DNA of 64,000 nucleotides from Bizionia myxarmorum (GTDB taxonomy: Bacteria > Bacteroidota > Bacteroidia > Flavobacteriales > Flavobacteriaceae), in NCBI RefSeq assembly GCF_008086205.1, contig NZ_VSKK01000001.1:1550001-1614000 (forward strand), written 5' to 3'. Shown piece after piece: positions 8,148 through 17,574 of this stretch. Made by a program: the position numbers and the translations under genes. Position 1 is the first letter of the stretch. Each line of letters begins with the position of its first letter. The notes under the pieces were generated by a model. That model was not told where the DNA came from. It did not search any database and saw nothing but the letters and a program-made list of their open reading frames with translations.

Positions 8148-10334
8148 ATGTCCACATTACGATTTTATGCTATTAAGGAAACCCTGAATCGCAAACCCAT
8201 TAAAATTGAAGAGAATGAGCGCCGTTCGGCCATCTTTGGTTTAAATGTGTTTAATGAAGATACCATGAGGCAATACCTGACAAAAGAAGCTTTTGTTAGT
8301 GTAATGGATGCCACAAAAAATGGTTCTAAAATAGATCGGCATGTGGCAGATCACATTTCTACAGGAATGAAGGAATGGGCAATTTCAAAAGGTGCTACGC
8401 ATTATACACACTGGTTTCAGCCCCTTACAGGTACAACTGCTGAAAAGCATGATGCCTTTTTTGAACCGATTGGCAATGGTCGCGCTATTGAGAAATTTGG
8501 TGGCGGACAGCTAGTTCAACAAGAACCAGATGCGTCTAGTTTTCCAAATGGCGGTATTCGAAATACCTTTGAAGCCCGTGGCTACACCGCTTGGGATCCA
8601 ACTTCTCCAGCTTTTATTTATGGAACCACCTTATGTATTCCAACTGTTTTCGTTTCTTATACAGGTGAAGCTTTAGATTATAAAACACCCTTATTACGTG
8701 CTTTGCAGGCTGTGGATACTGCAGCTGTAGATGTGTGTAAATATTTTGATAAAAACATTAAAAAAGTCAACGCATCTCTAGGTTGGGAGCAAGAGTACTT
8801 TTTAATTGATAGTGCTTTAGCGGCTTCCCGTCCTGATATTGTATTAACGGGCAGAACCATGCTTGGGCATGCACCAGCTAAAGGTCAGCAATTAGATGAT
8901 CATTATTTTGGAACCATTCCGTCACGAGCTATGCAGTTTATGCGCGATTTGGAAACCGAATGTATGTTATTGGGTATTCCTGTAAAAACCCGTCACAATG
9001 AAGTTGCGCCAAACCAGTTTGAGTTAGCGCCAGTTTTTGATGAAGCCAATTTAGCGGTAGATCATAACTCGTTATTAATGGACTTGATGCATAAAGTTGG
9101 GGAGCGCCATCATTTAAAAGTGCTTTTTCATGAAAAGCCTTTTAAAGGTGTAAACGGTTCTGGAAAGCATAATAACTGGAGTTTAAGTACGGATACAGGT
9201 GTTAACCTTTTCAGTCCAGGAAAAACGCCCATGAGTAATTTACAGTTCTTAACCTTCTTTATAAATGCGATTAAAGCAGTTAATGATCACGAAGAAATTG
9301 TTCGTGCTGCTATTGCTTCAGCTAGTAATGATCATCGTTTAGGTGCTAATGAAGCGCCTCCAGCAATTGTTTCCGTATTTATTGGGGAACAGTTAACCAA
9401 TGTTCTTAATGAGCTACAAAATGTTACTAACGGTAAATTATCACCAGAAGAAAAAACCGATTTAAAACTGAATGTTGTTGGTAAAATTCCTGAAATATTA
9501 TTAGACAATACCGATAGAAACAGAACTTCATCTTTCGCTTTTACAGGAAATAAATTTGAATTTAGAGCGGTTGGTTCTAAAGCAAATTGTGCGAATCCCA
9601 TGACGGTTTTAAATACCATAATGGCCAGGCAGTTAATTGACTTCAAAATCGAAGTTGATGCTTTAATTAAGGATAAAAACCTTAAAAAAGATGAAGCTAT
9701 TTTTAATGTGTTGCGTGAATATATTAAATTATCACAAAATGTATTATTTGAAGGTAACGGATATGGTGAAGAATGGGAAATTGAAGCTGAAAAACGAGGT
9801 TTAAGCAATCATAAAACAACTCCAGAAGCTTTAAAGGCGAAGATTTCAGATAAAGCTATTAAACTTTTTGATGATTTAGGGGTTATGAATCGTGTGGAGT
9901 CTGAAGCGCGTTACGAAATTGAAATGGAAGATTATATCATGCGTATTCAAATTGAGAGCCGCGTGTTAGGTGATATTGCTAGAAATCATATTGTTCCTGT
10001 TGCTGTTCGCTACCAGAATATCTTGATTAAAAACGTGAAAGGTTTAAAAGATATTTATGGTGATGATTTTAAGAAATTTGGTCAAGAGCAACTTAATTTA
10101 ATTGAAGAAATTTCAGAGCATATTGCATCTATAAATTCCAATGTAACACTCATGATAGATGAGCGAAGAACGGCTAACAAAATTGAAGAAATAGATAAGA
10201 AAGCAGAAGCCTATTGTTTCAGGGTAAAACCATTTTTTGATGACATCAGATACCATTGTGATAAACTTGAATTATTGGTGGATGACGAGATTTGGCCACT
10301 AACAAAATACAGAGAATTATTGTTCACTAAATAA
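8148..10334 (+). CDS. glnN: Glutamine synthetase type III
   Basis: 728 residues, the size of GSIII dodecamers and much larger than GSI or GSII. It makes glutamine from glutamate, ammonia and ATP in the cytoplasm. Recognisable family segments include RSAIFGLNVFNEDTMRQYL near the start, GGGQLVQQEPDASSFPNGG, the metal and ATP region SLGWEQEYFLID, KTRHNEVAPNQFELAP, and VNGSGKHNNWSLSTD. An in-frame extension to 8118 runs through the promoter element at 8113-8120, so the ATG at 8148 (MSTLRFYAIKETLNRKP) is the start. It stands alone between a promoter and a terminator. No PII or nitrogen-regulator site could be seen. Confidence 0.96.
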   Translation: MSTLRFYAIKETLNRKPIKIEENERRSAIFGLNVFNEDTMRQYLTKEAFVSVMDATKNGSKIDRHVADHISTGMKEWAISKGATHYTHWFQPLTGTTAEKHDAFFEPIGNGRAIEKFGGGQLVQQEPDASSFPNGGIRNTFEARGYTAWDPTSPAFIYGTTLCIPTVFVSYTGEALDYKTPLLRALQAVDTAAVDVCKYFDKNIKKVNASLGWEQEYFLIDSALAASRPDIVLTGRTMLGHAPAKGQQLDDHYFGTIPSRAMQFMRDLETECMLLGIPVKTRHNEVAPNQFELAPVFDEANLAVDHNSLLMDLMHKVGERHHLKVLFHEKPFKGVNGSGKHNNWSLSTDTGVNLFSPGKTPMSNLQFLTFFINAIKAVNDHEEIVRAAIASASNDHRLGANEAPPAIVSVFIGEQLTNVLNELQNVTNGKLSPEEKTDLKLNVVGKIPEILLDNTDRNRTSSFAFTGNKFEFRAVGSKANCANPMTVLNTIMARQLIDFKIEVDALIKDKNLKKDEAIFNVLREYIKLSQNVLFEGNGYGEEWEIEAEKRGLSNHKTTPEALKAKISDKAIKLFDDLGVMNRVESEARYEIEMEDYIMRIQIESRVLGDIARNHIVPVAVRYQNILIKNVKGLKDIYGDDFKKFGQEQLNLIEEISEHIASINSNVTLMIDERRTANKIEEIDKKAEAYCFRVKPFFDDIRYHCDKLELLVDDEIWPLTKYRELLFTK

Positions 10335-10358
10335 GTGTAATACGAGCCTAATGTCCTG

Positions 10359-10388
10359 AAAAGCCTTTACTTATGTAGGGGTTTTTCA
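10359..10388 (+). terminator. Intrinsic terminator of glnN
   Basis: A 13-bp stem with several G-U pairs, GAAAAGCCTTTAC, loop TTAT, GTAGGGGTTTTTC. Confidence 0.65.
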
Positions 10389-10479
10389 TTTATGGCAGCT
10401 CTATTTATGTAGTTTATCTGGTATAAATTGTATGTTAACGAAAATATGATTCTTCATGCATCACTCTGTAAATAAATCG

Positions 10480-10487
10480 TATTTTTG
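10480..10487 (+). promoter_or_regulatory. Promoter -7 element of a short peptide gene
   Basis: TATTTTTG, 30 bases before the ATG at 10517. Confidence 0.45.
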
Positions 10488-10516
10488 ACATGCTATTAAT
10501 CATTACAAATTATATT

Positions 10517-10624
10517 ATGAAAAGGCTTATTATAAGTGTTCTTATGCTTATGGCTGCTACCCTGATTTTTTCGCAGGCTAATGACAAATTGGAAGACAAT
10601 GCGTCTAAACAAGAAATTGTTAAA
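10517..10624 (+). CDS. 35-residue exported peptide or gene remnant
   Basis: ATG to TAA gives 35 residues: a typical signal peptide (MKRLIISVLMLMAATLIFSQ) and then only 15 residues, ANDKLEDNASKQEIV. The sequence after the stop continues in another frame as KKAEISTTIG and then stops, so this may be a frameshifted or truncated remnant of a longer secreted protein. It does have a promoter element upstream (10480) and a 20-bp terminator hairpin downstream (10681), so a short transcript of about 240 bases is expected. No family was recognised. Confidence 0.35.
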
Positions 10625-10680
10625 AAAGCGGAGATTTCAACAACAATAGGGTAGGTATTATCAGCCCAGTTGTTAAAATG

Positions 10681-10731
10681 ACCATATTTAAATTTTAAAG
10701 CATTGTTAAATCTTTAAAATTTGAATATGGT
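10681..10731 (+). terminator. Strong intrinsic terminator
   Basis: ACCATATTTAAATTTTAAAG pairs over 20 positions (one wobble) with 10712-10731 and is followed by a run of T to 10738. The rest of 10625-10814 holds no gene I can support. Confidence 0.8.
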
Positions 10732-10814
10732 TTTTTTTATTTTCAGGTTGTACAGATGGTTATAGTTTTTGTTTCTGTTAATGAATTTATTCTTAACGTT
10801 TTAAAAACTTAAAT

Positions 10815-11519
10815 ATGAAATGTTTCACATTAAAGTATCAAAAGAGTATATTCAAAAAGCAGGCTTGTTTCCTATTACTTGTTGTAGCTTTTTTTAATGG
10901 ATTAGTTTCTTGGTCTCAAATTAATTCAACTAACCCAACTTTTAACGCCTTACCTCAAACGGACTTCTATGACTATCGCGGTACGAATGCCGTATCCACC
11001 ATGCTAGGTACAGCTTTAATAAACGGAGATTATGCCAATCCTGAATTTGGATACTATTATGGTATTGGCTACAAAAAGTCGCTTATTCCGCATATCAATG
11101 TTAATCTTACTTTTAATAAATTTAATCTTATAGATAAAGGGGTTTTTAAAGATGGCTTTATCTCTATTGATTTCAATGCTGAAATTTTAGCTTTTCCTCA
11201 TGAACGGTTTTCGCCTTTCGGTTTTATTGGTGGCGGTGTTCATGCTTCCAATTATTTTGAATCAGCTGTAGGAAAAGCGCAGGCAGGTTTAGGAATTGAA
11301 TACGTTATTTATGAAAGCTTCATTTTTAGACTTTTTGGAGAGTATAATGAGGTATTTGAGCCTGAATTAACGGACGTTACTGTTCAAACTGAAAATGTGG
11401 TGTATTGGCGAATTGCCGGTGGTTTTAATTTCTACTTCGGCGGAAAAAAGAAGAAAGCCAAATTATTGAATGCCACTTCAACAATTATTAAAACTAACCC
11501 AATTCCTACTGATAAATAG
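10815..11519 (+). CDS. Outer-membrane beta-barrel protein, unknown role
   Basis: 234 residues with a signal peptide (hydrophobic CFLLLVVAFFNGLVSWSQ preceded by a basic KYQKSIFKKQ) and then alternating aromatic and polar strands such as NPEFGYYYGIGYKKSLIPHINVNLTFN and FSPFGFIGGGVHASN, ending with VYWRIAGGFNFYFGGKKKK. This is the pattern of an eight-strand OmpA or OprF-like barrel, with the polybasic turn and a short tail after the last strand. No peptidoglycan-binding domain is present. The next gene, purM, has its own promoter, so the two are not obviously linked. Function unknown. Confidence 0.65.
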   Translation: MKCFTLKYQKSIFKKQACFLLLVVAFFNGLVSWSQINSTNPTFNALPQTDFYDYRGTNAVSTMLGTALINGDYANPEFGYYYGIGYKKSLIPHINVNLTFNKFNLIDKGVFKDGFISIDFNAEILAFPHERFSPFGFIGGGVHASNYFESAVGKAQAGLGIEYVIYESFIFRLFGEYNEVFEPELTDVTVQTENVVYWRIAGGFNFYFGGKKKKAKLLNATSTIIKTNPIPTDK

Positions 11520-11530
11520 ATAAGTATTCT

Positions 11531-11538
11531 TATTTTTG
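11531..11538 (+). promoter_or_regulatory. Promoter -7 element of purM
   Basis: TATTTTTG lies 17 bases before the ATG at 11556; the longer frame beginning with GTG at 11538 would start inside it. Confidence 0.6.
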
Positions 11539-11555
11539 TGGCTCAATTCCAGGAT

Positions 11556-12737
11556 ATGAGTCAAGAAGTCAGTAAAAGATATGCACAACGTGGCGTTTCA
11601 GCCTCAAAAGAGGATGTGCACAACGCTATTAAAAACATAGATAAAGGGCTGTTTCCAAAAGCGTTTTGTAAAATAGTTCCTGATTATCTAACCAACGATT
11701 CAGATTATTGCTTAATCATGCATGCTGATGGTGCCGGAACAAAATCGTCTTTAGCTTATATGTATTGGAAAGAAACCGGCGACTTGTCTGTTTGGAAAGG
11801 TGTTGCACAAGACGCATTAATCATGAATATTGACGATCTAATTTGCGTTGGAGCCACAGATAATATTATGCTTTCTTCAACAATAGGGCGTAATAAAAAT
11901 AATATTCCAGGTGAAGTGCTTTCGGCCATTATAAGCGGAACAGAAGAACTTATTGAAGATTTAAAAGGCTTCGGTGTTACCATTTATTCTACAGGTGGTG
12001 AAACCGCTGATGTTGGGGATTTAGTGCGAACTATTATTGTCGACTCAACCGTTACAGCGCGAATGAAGCGTACGGATGTAATTGATAATGCAAATATTAA
12101 AGCAGGTGATGCTATTGTAGGTCTAGAATCTTTTGGCCAAGCTACTTATGAGAAGAGTTACAATGGTGGTATGGGAAGTAACGGATTAACTTCCGCCAGA
12201 CACGATGTATTTCATAAATATTTAGCAGAAAAATATCCGGAAAGCTTTGATGCGGCAGTGCCTAGCGATTTGGTTTACTCGGGTGCAATGAAATTAACGG
12301 ATTCAGTTCCAAATTCGCCACTTGATGCTGGTAAATTAGTCTTGTCTCCAACACGAACCTATGCGCCAATCATTAAAAAAATTCTTGAAAATTATAGTAG
12401 TGACACTATTCACGGAATGATTCATTGCAGTGGTGGTGCTCAAACTAAAATTCTGCATTTTATAGACAAGCTTCATATTATTAAAGACAATCTATTTCCT
12501 GTTCCACCGTTATTTAAGTTAATTCACGAGCAATCTAAAACAGATTGGAAGGAAATGTATCAAGTCTTTAATTGCGGTCATAGAATGGAGCTATATGTTG
12601 ATCCTGAAGTGGCGGAAGCAATTATTGCTATTTCAAAATCTTATAAAGTTGACGCTAAAATAGTTGGTCGCGTGGAAGATGCTTCAGAAAAAAAACTTAC
12701 AATAAAAAGTGAATTTGGTGAGTTTACTTATCAATAA
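11556..12737 (+). CDS. purM: Phosphoribosylformylglycinamidine cyclo-ligase (AIR synthetase), Bacteroidetes type
   Basis: 393 residues. It catalyses the ATP-dependent ring closure of FGAM to AIR, step five of purine synthesis. It begins MSQEVSKRYAQRGVSASKEDVHNAI, the form common in Bacteroidetes, about 40 residues longer than the enterobacterial enzyme. PurM-fold landmarks are MHADGAGTKSSLAY (substrate and ATP loop), NIDDLICVGATDNIMLSSTIGR, STGGETADVGDLVRT and GMIHCSGGAQTKI. The start is fixed by the promoter at 11531. It is followed after 28 bases by the DUF3078 gene, which probably shares its transcript. Confidence 0.92.
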   Translation: MSQEVSKRYAQRGVSASKEDVHNAIKNIDKGLFPKAFCKIVPDYLTNDSDYCLIMHADGAGTKSSLAYMYWKETGDLSVWKGVAQDALIMNIDDLICVGATDNIMLSSTIGRNKNNIPGEVLSAIISGTEELIEDLKGFGVTIYSTGGETADVGDLVRTIIVDSTVTARMKRTDVIDNANIKAGDAIVGLESFGQATYEKSYNGGMGSNGLTSARHDVFHKYLAEKYPESFDAAVPSDLVYSGAMKLTDSVPNSPLDAGKLVLSPTRTYAPIIKKILENYSSDTIHGMIHCSGGAQTKILHFIDKLHIIKDNLFPVPPLFKLIHEQSKTDWKEMYQVFNCGHRMELYVDPEVAEAIIAISKSYKVDAKIVGRVEDASEKKLTIKSEFGEFTYQ

Positions 12738-12765
12738 ATCATAAATCCTTCAAAAGATTATTTTA

Positions 12766-13734
12766 ATGTTTAGATTTTTAGTTATCACAGTCATTTTACT
12801 TTCCCAATTGGTAAATGCACAACCGGATTCTTTATATTTTAAGCCAGCAGCTAATCCTAATTTGCCTGTTTGGACCAATAAGAATACGGCGGGTTTAGAT
12901 ATTAACGAAGTGGCATTTGTTAACTGGAACTCGGGTGGTAGTAATTCTATTTCCGGATTAATTGGCGTGAATAGTTCCTTGCGTTACGAATACCTTAATT
13001 TTATTTGGGATAGTAATTTGTTAGCGCGTTATGGATTAAATAAACAGGAGGATCAAGAGTTTCGAAAAACAGACGATTTATTGGAAATGAGTTCCAGTGT
13101 AGGCTTTCGGAAGAATAAACGAACTAATTGGTATTATTCCGCTCGATTTAGTTTTAAAACCCAATTTGCTAACGGTTATAACTATCCAAATACCTCTAAT
13201 GAAATTTCTAAATTTATGGCTCCTGGATATTTATTTCTAGGTGGTGGTGTAGAGTATGGTAAGAATATCGATAAATTTTCCACGTATTTTTCGCCATTGA
13301 CCCTTAAAACAACGTTTGTTTTTGATGAAGCCTTATCCGATTCTGGTGCTTTTGGTGTGGAACCTGCTCAATATAATGTGAATGGGGATGTAATTCGTTC
13401 TGGTGAACGTGTGCGCGAAGAATTAGGCATATTATTAACGAGTGCTTTTGAAATGGAGCTTTTTGAAAATATCGGCATCCGAAACTTAATGAGTTTCTAT
13501 ACAGATTACATTAACGATTTTGGAAATGTAGATGTCGATTGGGAAGTTGTTTTAGATTTTAAAGTGAATAATTTCGTTCGCGCCACATTAGGATCTCATT
13601 TACGCTATGACAATGATATTAAAATTCAAGAGGAAGTTGTTAATGTAGATACAGGTAAAACAGAGTATAATGACCTGGGTGCGCGTATTCAATGGAAACA
13701 ATTACTGGGTGTTGGTGTTGTTTACGAATTTTAA
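12766..13734 (+). CDS. DUF3078 domain outer-membrane-type protein
   Basis: 322 residues with a signal peptide (MFRFLVITVILLSQLVNAQ) and a body of alternating beta strands ending in aromatic phenylalanine (LLGVGVVYEF), typical of an outer-membrane barrel. The segment WTNKNTAGLDINEVAFVNWNSGGSNSISGL identifies the DUF3078 family, found across Bacteroidetes and without known function. It lies 28 bases after purM with no terminator between, so it is likely cotranscribed. A 173-base gap follows; I see no gene or riboswitch in it. Confidence 0.85.
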   Translation: MFRFLVITVILLSQLVNAQPDSLYFKPAANPNLPVWTNKNTAGLDINEVAFVNWNSGGSNSISGLIGVNSSLRYEYLNFIWDSNLLARYGLNKQEDQEFRKTDDLLEMSSSVGFRKNKRTNWYYSARFSFKTQFANGYNYPNTSNEISKFMAPGYLFLGGGVEYGKNIDKFSTYFSPLTLKTTFVFDEALSDSGAFGVEPAQYNVNGDVIRSGERVREELGILLTSAFEMELFENIGIRNLMSFYTDYINDFGNVDVDWEVVLDFKVNNFVRATLGSHLRYDNDIKIQEEVVNVDTGKTEYNDLGARIQWKQLLGVGVVYEF

Positions 13735-13907
13735 TTAAAAATAATTATTTGTTAACTTTCTTATGTTGATAAATTAATAATGACCTATAAATCAAATGTT
13801 TACGTTATTTTATTGTAAACTTTATGATTTTAGTCATACATTAAGTTTAAAATTTTCCCGTTATTTACACTTCGTAATAAGCTATTAAATTTTAAACTAT
13901 AATTCCC

Positions 13908-16466
13908 ATGCCTACAAAAACCAAATCCGTTGCATTTCAAAAAACATATACGCAAGAGGAAGCTTTTGAAGCTTCTTTAAAATACTTTAAAGGTGATGAG
14001 CTTGCAGCACGCGTTTGGATCAATAAATATGCTTTAAAAGATTCTCAAGGTCATATTTATGAATTAACACCAAATGATATGCATACGCGTATCGCTAAAG
14101 AAATTGCACGCGTTGAAGCGCGTTATCCTAATCCGATGTCGGAACAGGAAATTTTCGATTTAATAAAAGACTTTAAATATATTGTGCCGCAAGGTAGCCC
14201 CATGGCTGGAATTGGAAATCCTTTTCAAACGGCTTCACTTTCCAACTGTTTTGTTATTGGTAATGATGGCGATTCGGATTCCTATGGTGGCATTATGAAA
14301 ATTGACCAAGAGCAAGTTCAATTAATGAAACGTCGTGGTGGTGTAGGTCACGATTTATCTCATATTCGCCCAAAAGGTTCACCCGTAAAAAACTCGGCTC
14401 TAACATCAACAGGTATTGTGCCGTTTATGGAGCGTTATTCCAATTCCACGCGTGAAGTGGCGCAAGATGGTCGTCGTGGTGCTTTAATGTTGTCAGTTTC
14501 TATAAATCATCTAGATTCTGAAGATTTTATTGATGCCAAATTAGAACAAGGCAAAGTAACGGGTGCCAACGTATCGGTTCGTATGGATGACGAATTCATG
14601 AAAGCAGTTAAAAATAACTCCGAATACACCCAAAAATATCCCATTTTTGGTGATAACCCTAAATTTTCAAAAACGATTGATGCCAATGGTATTTGGAAGA
14701 AAATTGTTCATAATGCTTGGAAATCAGCGGAACCTGGAATTTTATTTTGGGATACCATTATTAATGAATCCGTTCCAGATTGCTATGCCGATTTAGGTTA
14801 TAAAACAGTCTCTACGAATCCATGTGGCGAAATTCCATTATGTCCCTATGACTCTTGTCGTTTATTGGCCATAAACCTATTGTCTTATGTAGATGAGCCG
14901 TTTACAAAACACGCGTCTTTTAACTTCGAATTATTCAAAAAACACGTCGTAGCTGCACAACGCATCATGGATGATATTATCGATTTAGAACTAGAAAAAA
15001 TCGATGCTATTTTAGAGAAAATTGAAGCTGATCCAGAACAGGCTGATATTAAAGCAACAGAACGTAATTTATGGATTAACATTCAGAAAAAAGCGCAAGA
15101 AGGAAGACGTACCGGAATTGGCATCACGGCAGAAGGTGATATGTTAGCGGCTTTAGGTATTCAATATGGAAGCGAAGCAGGAAATGATTTTTCTGTTGAA
15201 GTACATAAAACGCTAGGAATCGAAGCCTACCGTGCTTCAGTTTTAGCAGCCAAAGAACGTGGAGCTTTTGCTATTTTCGATTCAGAACGAGAAAAAAATA
15301 ATCCGTTTATTCAGCGCTTAAAGGCAGCTGATGAAAAATTATATTTTGATATGCTCGAGTATGGTCGTCGTAATATTGCTTTATTAACTATTGCGCCAAC
15401 AGGAACAACGAGTTTAATGACGCAAACATCTTCAGGAATTGAGCCTGTTTTTATGCCAGTTTACAAACGTAGACGCAAGGTAAACCCGAATGATAAACAT
15501 GTTCGTGTGGATTTCGTAGATGAGGTTGGAGATTCTTGGGAAGAATATGTGGTTTTTCACCACCGTTTTAAGCAATGGATGGAAGTAAATGGCATTGATT
15601 CATCTCAAAATTTTTCACAAGATGAATTGAATGACCTAATTAAACAATCACCTTACTATAAAGCAACTTCCAATGATGTGGACTGGTTGAGTAAAGTTAC
15701 CATGCAGGGCGCGGTTCAAAAATGGGTGGATCATTCTATTAGTGTCACCATCAATTTACCAAATGACGTAAGTGAGGAATTGGTAGGAGAATTATACATG
15801 AAAGCTTGGGAAGTAGGTTGTAAAGGTGTTACCGTTTATAGAGATGGTTCACGCTCGGGCGTATTAATTTCAAACGACGAGAAAAAAGATGATAATCAAC
15901 CGGAAACCTTAACGAATTTTCCTGTAAAACGCCCCGAAGTTTTAGAAGCGGATGTGGTGCGTTTTCAGAATAAAAAAGAAAAATGGATTGCTTTTATTGG
16001 CTTGATTGATGGAAAACCTTACGAGATTTTCACCGGTTTAGCAGATGATGAAGATGGCATTTTAATTCCGCGTTGGGCAGAAAATGGTGTTATTATGAAA
16101 AGCAGAAACGAAGATGGTACTTCGCGTTATGATTTTCAATATGAAAACAAGCGTGGTTATAAAACAACTATTGAAGGCTTATCTCATAAATTCAATCCAG
16201 AATTTTGGAACTACGCGAAATTAATTTCAAGTACGTTGCGTCATGGAATGCCGATTGATAATATTGTAGAACTCATTAACAGTTTACAATTAGATAGCGA
16301 ATCCATCAATACTTGGAAAAATGGTGTTGGACGCGCTTTAAAACGCTACGTGGCAGATGGTACTACGGCAAAAGGACATACCTGTTCTGCCTGTAAGTCA
16401 GAAAATTTAATATACCAAGAAGGTTGTTTGACGTGTAAGGACTGCGGTTCTTCAAAATGTGGATAA
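13908..16466 (+). CDS. nrdJ: Class II (adenosylcobalamin-dependent) ribonucleotide reductase
   Basis: 852 residues. It reduces ribonucleotides to deoxyribonucleotides using coenzyme B12 to generate the thiyl radical, so it works with or without oxygen. Visible landmarks: first redox Cys in SNCFV (Cys114), radical-site motif NPCGEIPLCP (Cys306), the phosphate loop APTGTTSLM, and VYRDGSRSGVL. The C-terminus has a four-cysteine ribbon, CSACKSENLIYQEG followed by CLTCKDCGSSKCG, which holds the shuttle cysteines. No B12 riboswitch box was seen upstream. It joins IcmF in this window as a B12-dependent enzyme. Confidence 0.94.
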   Translation: MPTKTKSVAFQKTYTQEEAFEASLKYFKGDELAARVWINKYALKDSQGHIYELTPNDMHTRIAKEIARVEARYPNPMSEQEIFDLIKDFKYIVPQGSPMAGIGNPFQTASLSNCFVIGNDGDSDSYGGIMKIDQEQVQLMKRRGGVGHDLSHIRPKGSPVKNSALTSTGIVPFMERYSNSTREVAQDGRRGALMLSVSINHLDSEDFIDAKLEQGKVTGANVSVRMDDEFMKAVKNNSEYTQKYPIFGDNPKFSKTIDANGIWKKIVHNAWKSAEPGILFWDTIINESVPDCYADLGYKTVSTNPCGEIPLCPYDSCRLLAINLLSYVDEPFTKHASFNFELFKKHVVAAQRIMDDIIDLELEKIDAILEKIEADPEQADIKATERNLWINIQKKAQEGRRTGIGITAEGDMLAALGIQYGSEAGNDFSVEVHKTLGIEAYRASVLAAKERGAFAIFDSEREKNNPFIQRLKAADEKLYFDMLEYGRRNIALLTIAPTGTTSLMTQTSSGIEPVFMPVYKRRRKVNPNDKHVRVDFVDEVGDSWEEYVVFHHRFKQWMEVNGIDSSQNFSQDELNDLIKQSPYYKATSNDVDWLSKVTMQGAVQKWVDHSISVTINLPNDVSEELVGELYMKAWEVGCKGVTVYRDGSRSGVLISNDEKKDDNQPETLTNFPVKRPEVLEADVVRFQNKKEKWIAFIGLIDGKPYEIFTGLADDEDGILIPRWAENGVIMKSRNEDGTSRYDFQYENKRGYKTTIEGLSHKFNPEFWNYAKLISSTLRHGMPIDNIVELINSLQLDSESINTWKNGVGRALKRYVADGTTAKGHTCSACKSENLIYQEGCLTCKDCGSSKCG

Positions 16467-16490
16467 TCTTTAGTAATTAGAAGAAAATTT

Positions 16491-16520
16491 AAGAAGCTGT
16501 TTCAAATGAAATAGCTTCTT
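16491..16520. terminator. Bidirectional terminator between nrdJ and the ABC ATPase gene
   Basis: AAGAAGCTGTTTC, loop AAAT, GAAATAGCTTCTT, followed on the plus strand by a run of T. Confidence 0.8.
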
Positions 16521-16524
16521 TTTT

Positions 16525-17184
16525 TTATAGGGTATTTTCACTAATATATTTATAATCTTCCAGTATTTTTAAATCTGTAATCAATTTAGAATGGCCATCT
16601 TTTATTAAATATAAATTATCGCTAGTTTCAATAATATCACGAAATAAATGATCGGTAATGATGATAATTTTATGTTTTTTTTCTTCAGCAATCAATTTTT
16701 TAATGGTTTCAATATATAAAGGCGCCACATGAGAAAACGGTTCGTCTAACAGCACAATTTTCGTAGGGCTTTTCAAAACTAAATAGGTTTCTATAACGCG
16801 ACGTTCGCCACCCGAAAGTTGCCGGAATTTAAAATTTTTATAAATGACAAAGGATTTAAAATGCGTGGTGAATTCGTCCCAATTCACTTGAAATAATGTA
16901 AAAGCCGTTTTTAGTTTTGAACTATTAGGAGCAATTGGAAGTTGAGGTAGAAATTTAACTAAATTGGTTTGATACAGTGGTTTTAAAATCGGCTTACTAT
17001 CCAATCGAACCAATTTGTATTTGGGTGTAAGCGTGCCAAAAATAATATTTATAATACAGCTCTTTCCGCAACCGTTGCTGCCAAGAATTCCAGTGACTTT
17101 ACCAGTTTCAGCTTTTAGATAAATGCCATTTAGAATGCGTTTTTCTTTAAAATACAACTCGACATTATCTAATTCTAAAATCAT
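16525..17184 (-). CDS. ABC transporter ATP-binding protein
   Basis: 219 residues, a single nucleotide-binding domain. Motifs in order: Walker A GSNGCGKS (about residues 35-42), Q-loop in KFLPQ, signature RQLSGGERR, Walker B KIVLLDEPF and the switch histidine in IIITDH. The helical segment around residues 60-120 is short and unusual, so the family cannot be narrowed beyond a general exporter or processing type. Its start ATG overlaps the stop of the upstream small membrane protein by four bases (ATGA), so the two are translationally coupled and may form one complex. The substrate is unknown. Confidence 0.88.
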   Translation of the reverse strand: MILELDNVELYFKEKRILNGIYLKAETGKVTGILGSNGCGKSCIINIIFGTLTPKYKLVRLDSKPILKPLYQTNLVKFLPQLPIAPNSSKLKTAFTLFQVNWDEFTTHFKSFVIYKNFKFRQLSGGERRVIETYLVLKSPTKIVLLDEPFSHVAPLYIETIKKLIAEEKKHKIIIITDHLFRDIIETSDNLYLIKDGHSKLITDLKILEDYKYISENTL

Positions 17185-17471
17185 ATATAAACACCAATTA
17201 ATTTATAAAAAATCGTGTTTATAAATATATCAATTATATATACCACTCCAAAAAGCTTTAAGGATGATATACCTAGATTCTTATAAAAAATGAGTTTTCG
17301 TTTAGCTGTCGTTTCAGATAAAAAATACCATAAAAACGTTAATAAAAAAAGCTTCGCAATAGCTATAATGATCAGTTTCGTTTCAAAAACCATTAAAAAT
17401 ATGGTCACACAAAAAGACCAAAAAACATAAGGTTTGTAGAATAGTAATATGGCTCCAAAGCGTTGTATCAT
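17181..17471 (-). CDS. Small membrane protein coupled to the ABC ATPase
   Basis: 96 residues from the ATG at 17471 (MIQRFGAILLFYKPYVFWS). The frame can be extended to a TTG at 17561, but that would overlap the divergent prfA promoter, so the ATG is preferred. Three membrane helices are likely at about 9-40, 42-58 and 72-92. It ends with a four-base overlap into the ATPase gene. It is too small for a normal ABC permease of six helices, so it could be a half-module, an accessory subunit, or a remnant; no family was recognised. Confidence 0.6.
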   Translation of the reverse strand: MIQRFGAILLFYKPYVFWSFCVTIFLMVFETKLIIIAIAKLFLLTFLWYFLSETTAKRKLIFYKNLGISSLKLFGVVYIIDIFINTIFYKLIGVYI

Positions 17472-17545
17472 AATTTCAAAACGAAAAATTAGTATAAATA
17501 TTTTTAAAGACCGGCATATAAAATATAACAATTCATAAATTATCG

Positions 17546-17553
17546 TATTTTTG
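17546..17553 (+). promoter_or_regulatory. Promoter -7 element of prfA
   Basis: TATTTTTG, 21 bases before the ATG at 17575; a longer GTG-type reading from 17551 would start inside it. Confidence 0.6.
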
Positions 17554-17574
17554 TGGAACAATTTAAGGAACTAC

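Noticed and set aside
13735-13907. Cobalamin riboswitch upstream of nrdJ
   Set aside because: No B12-box or folded multi-stem region could be found; the gap is plain AT-rich sequence.
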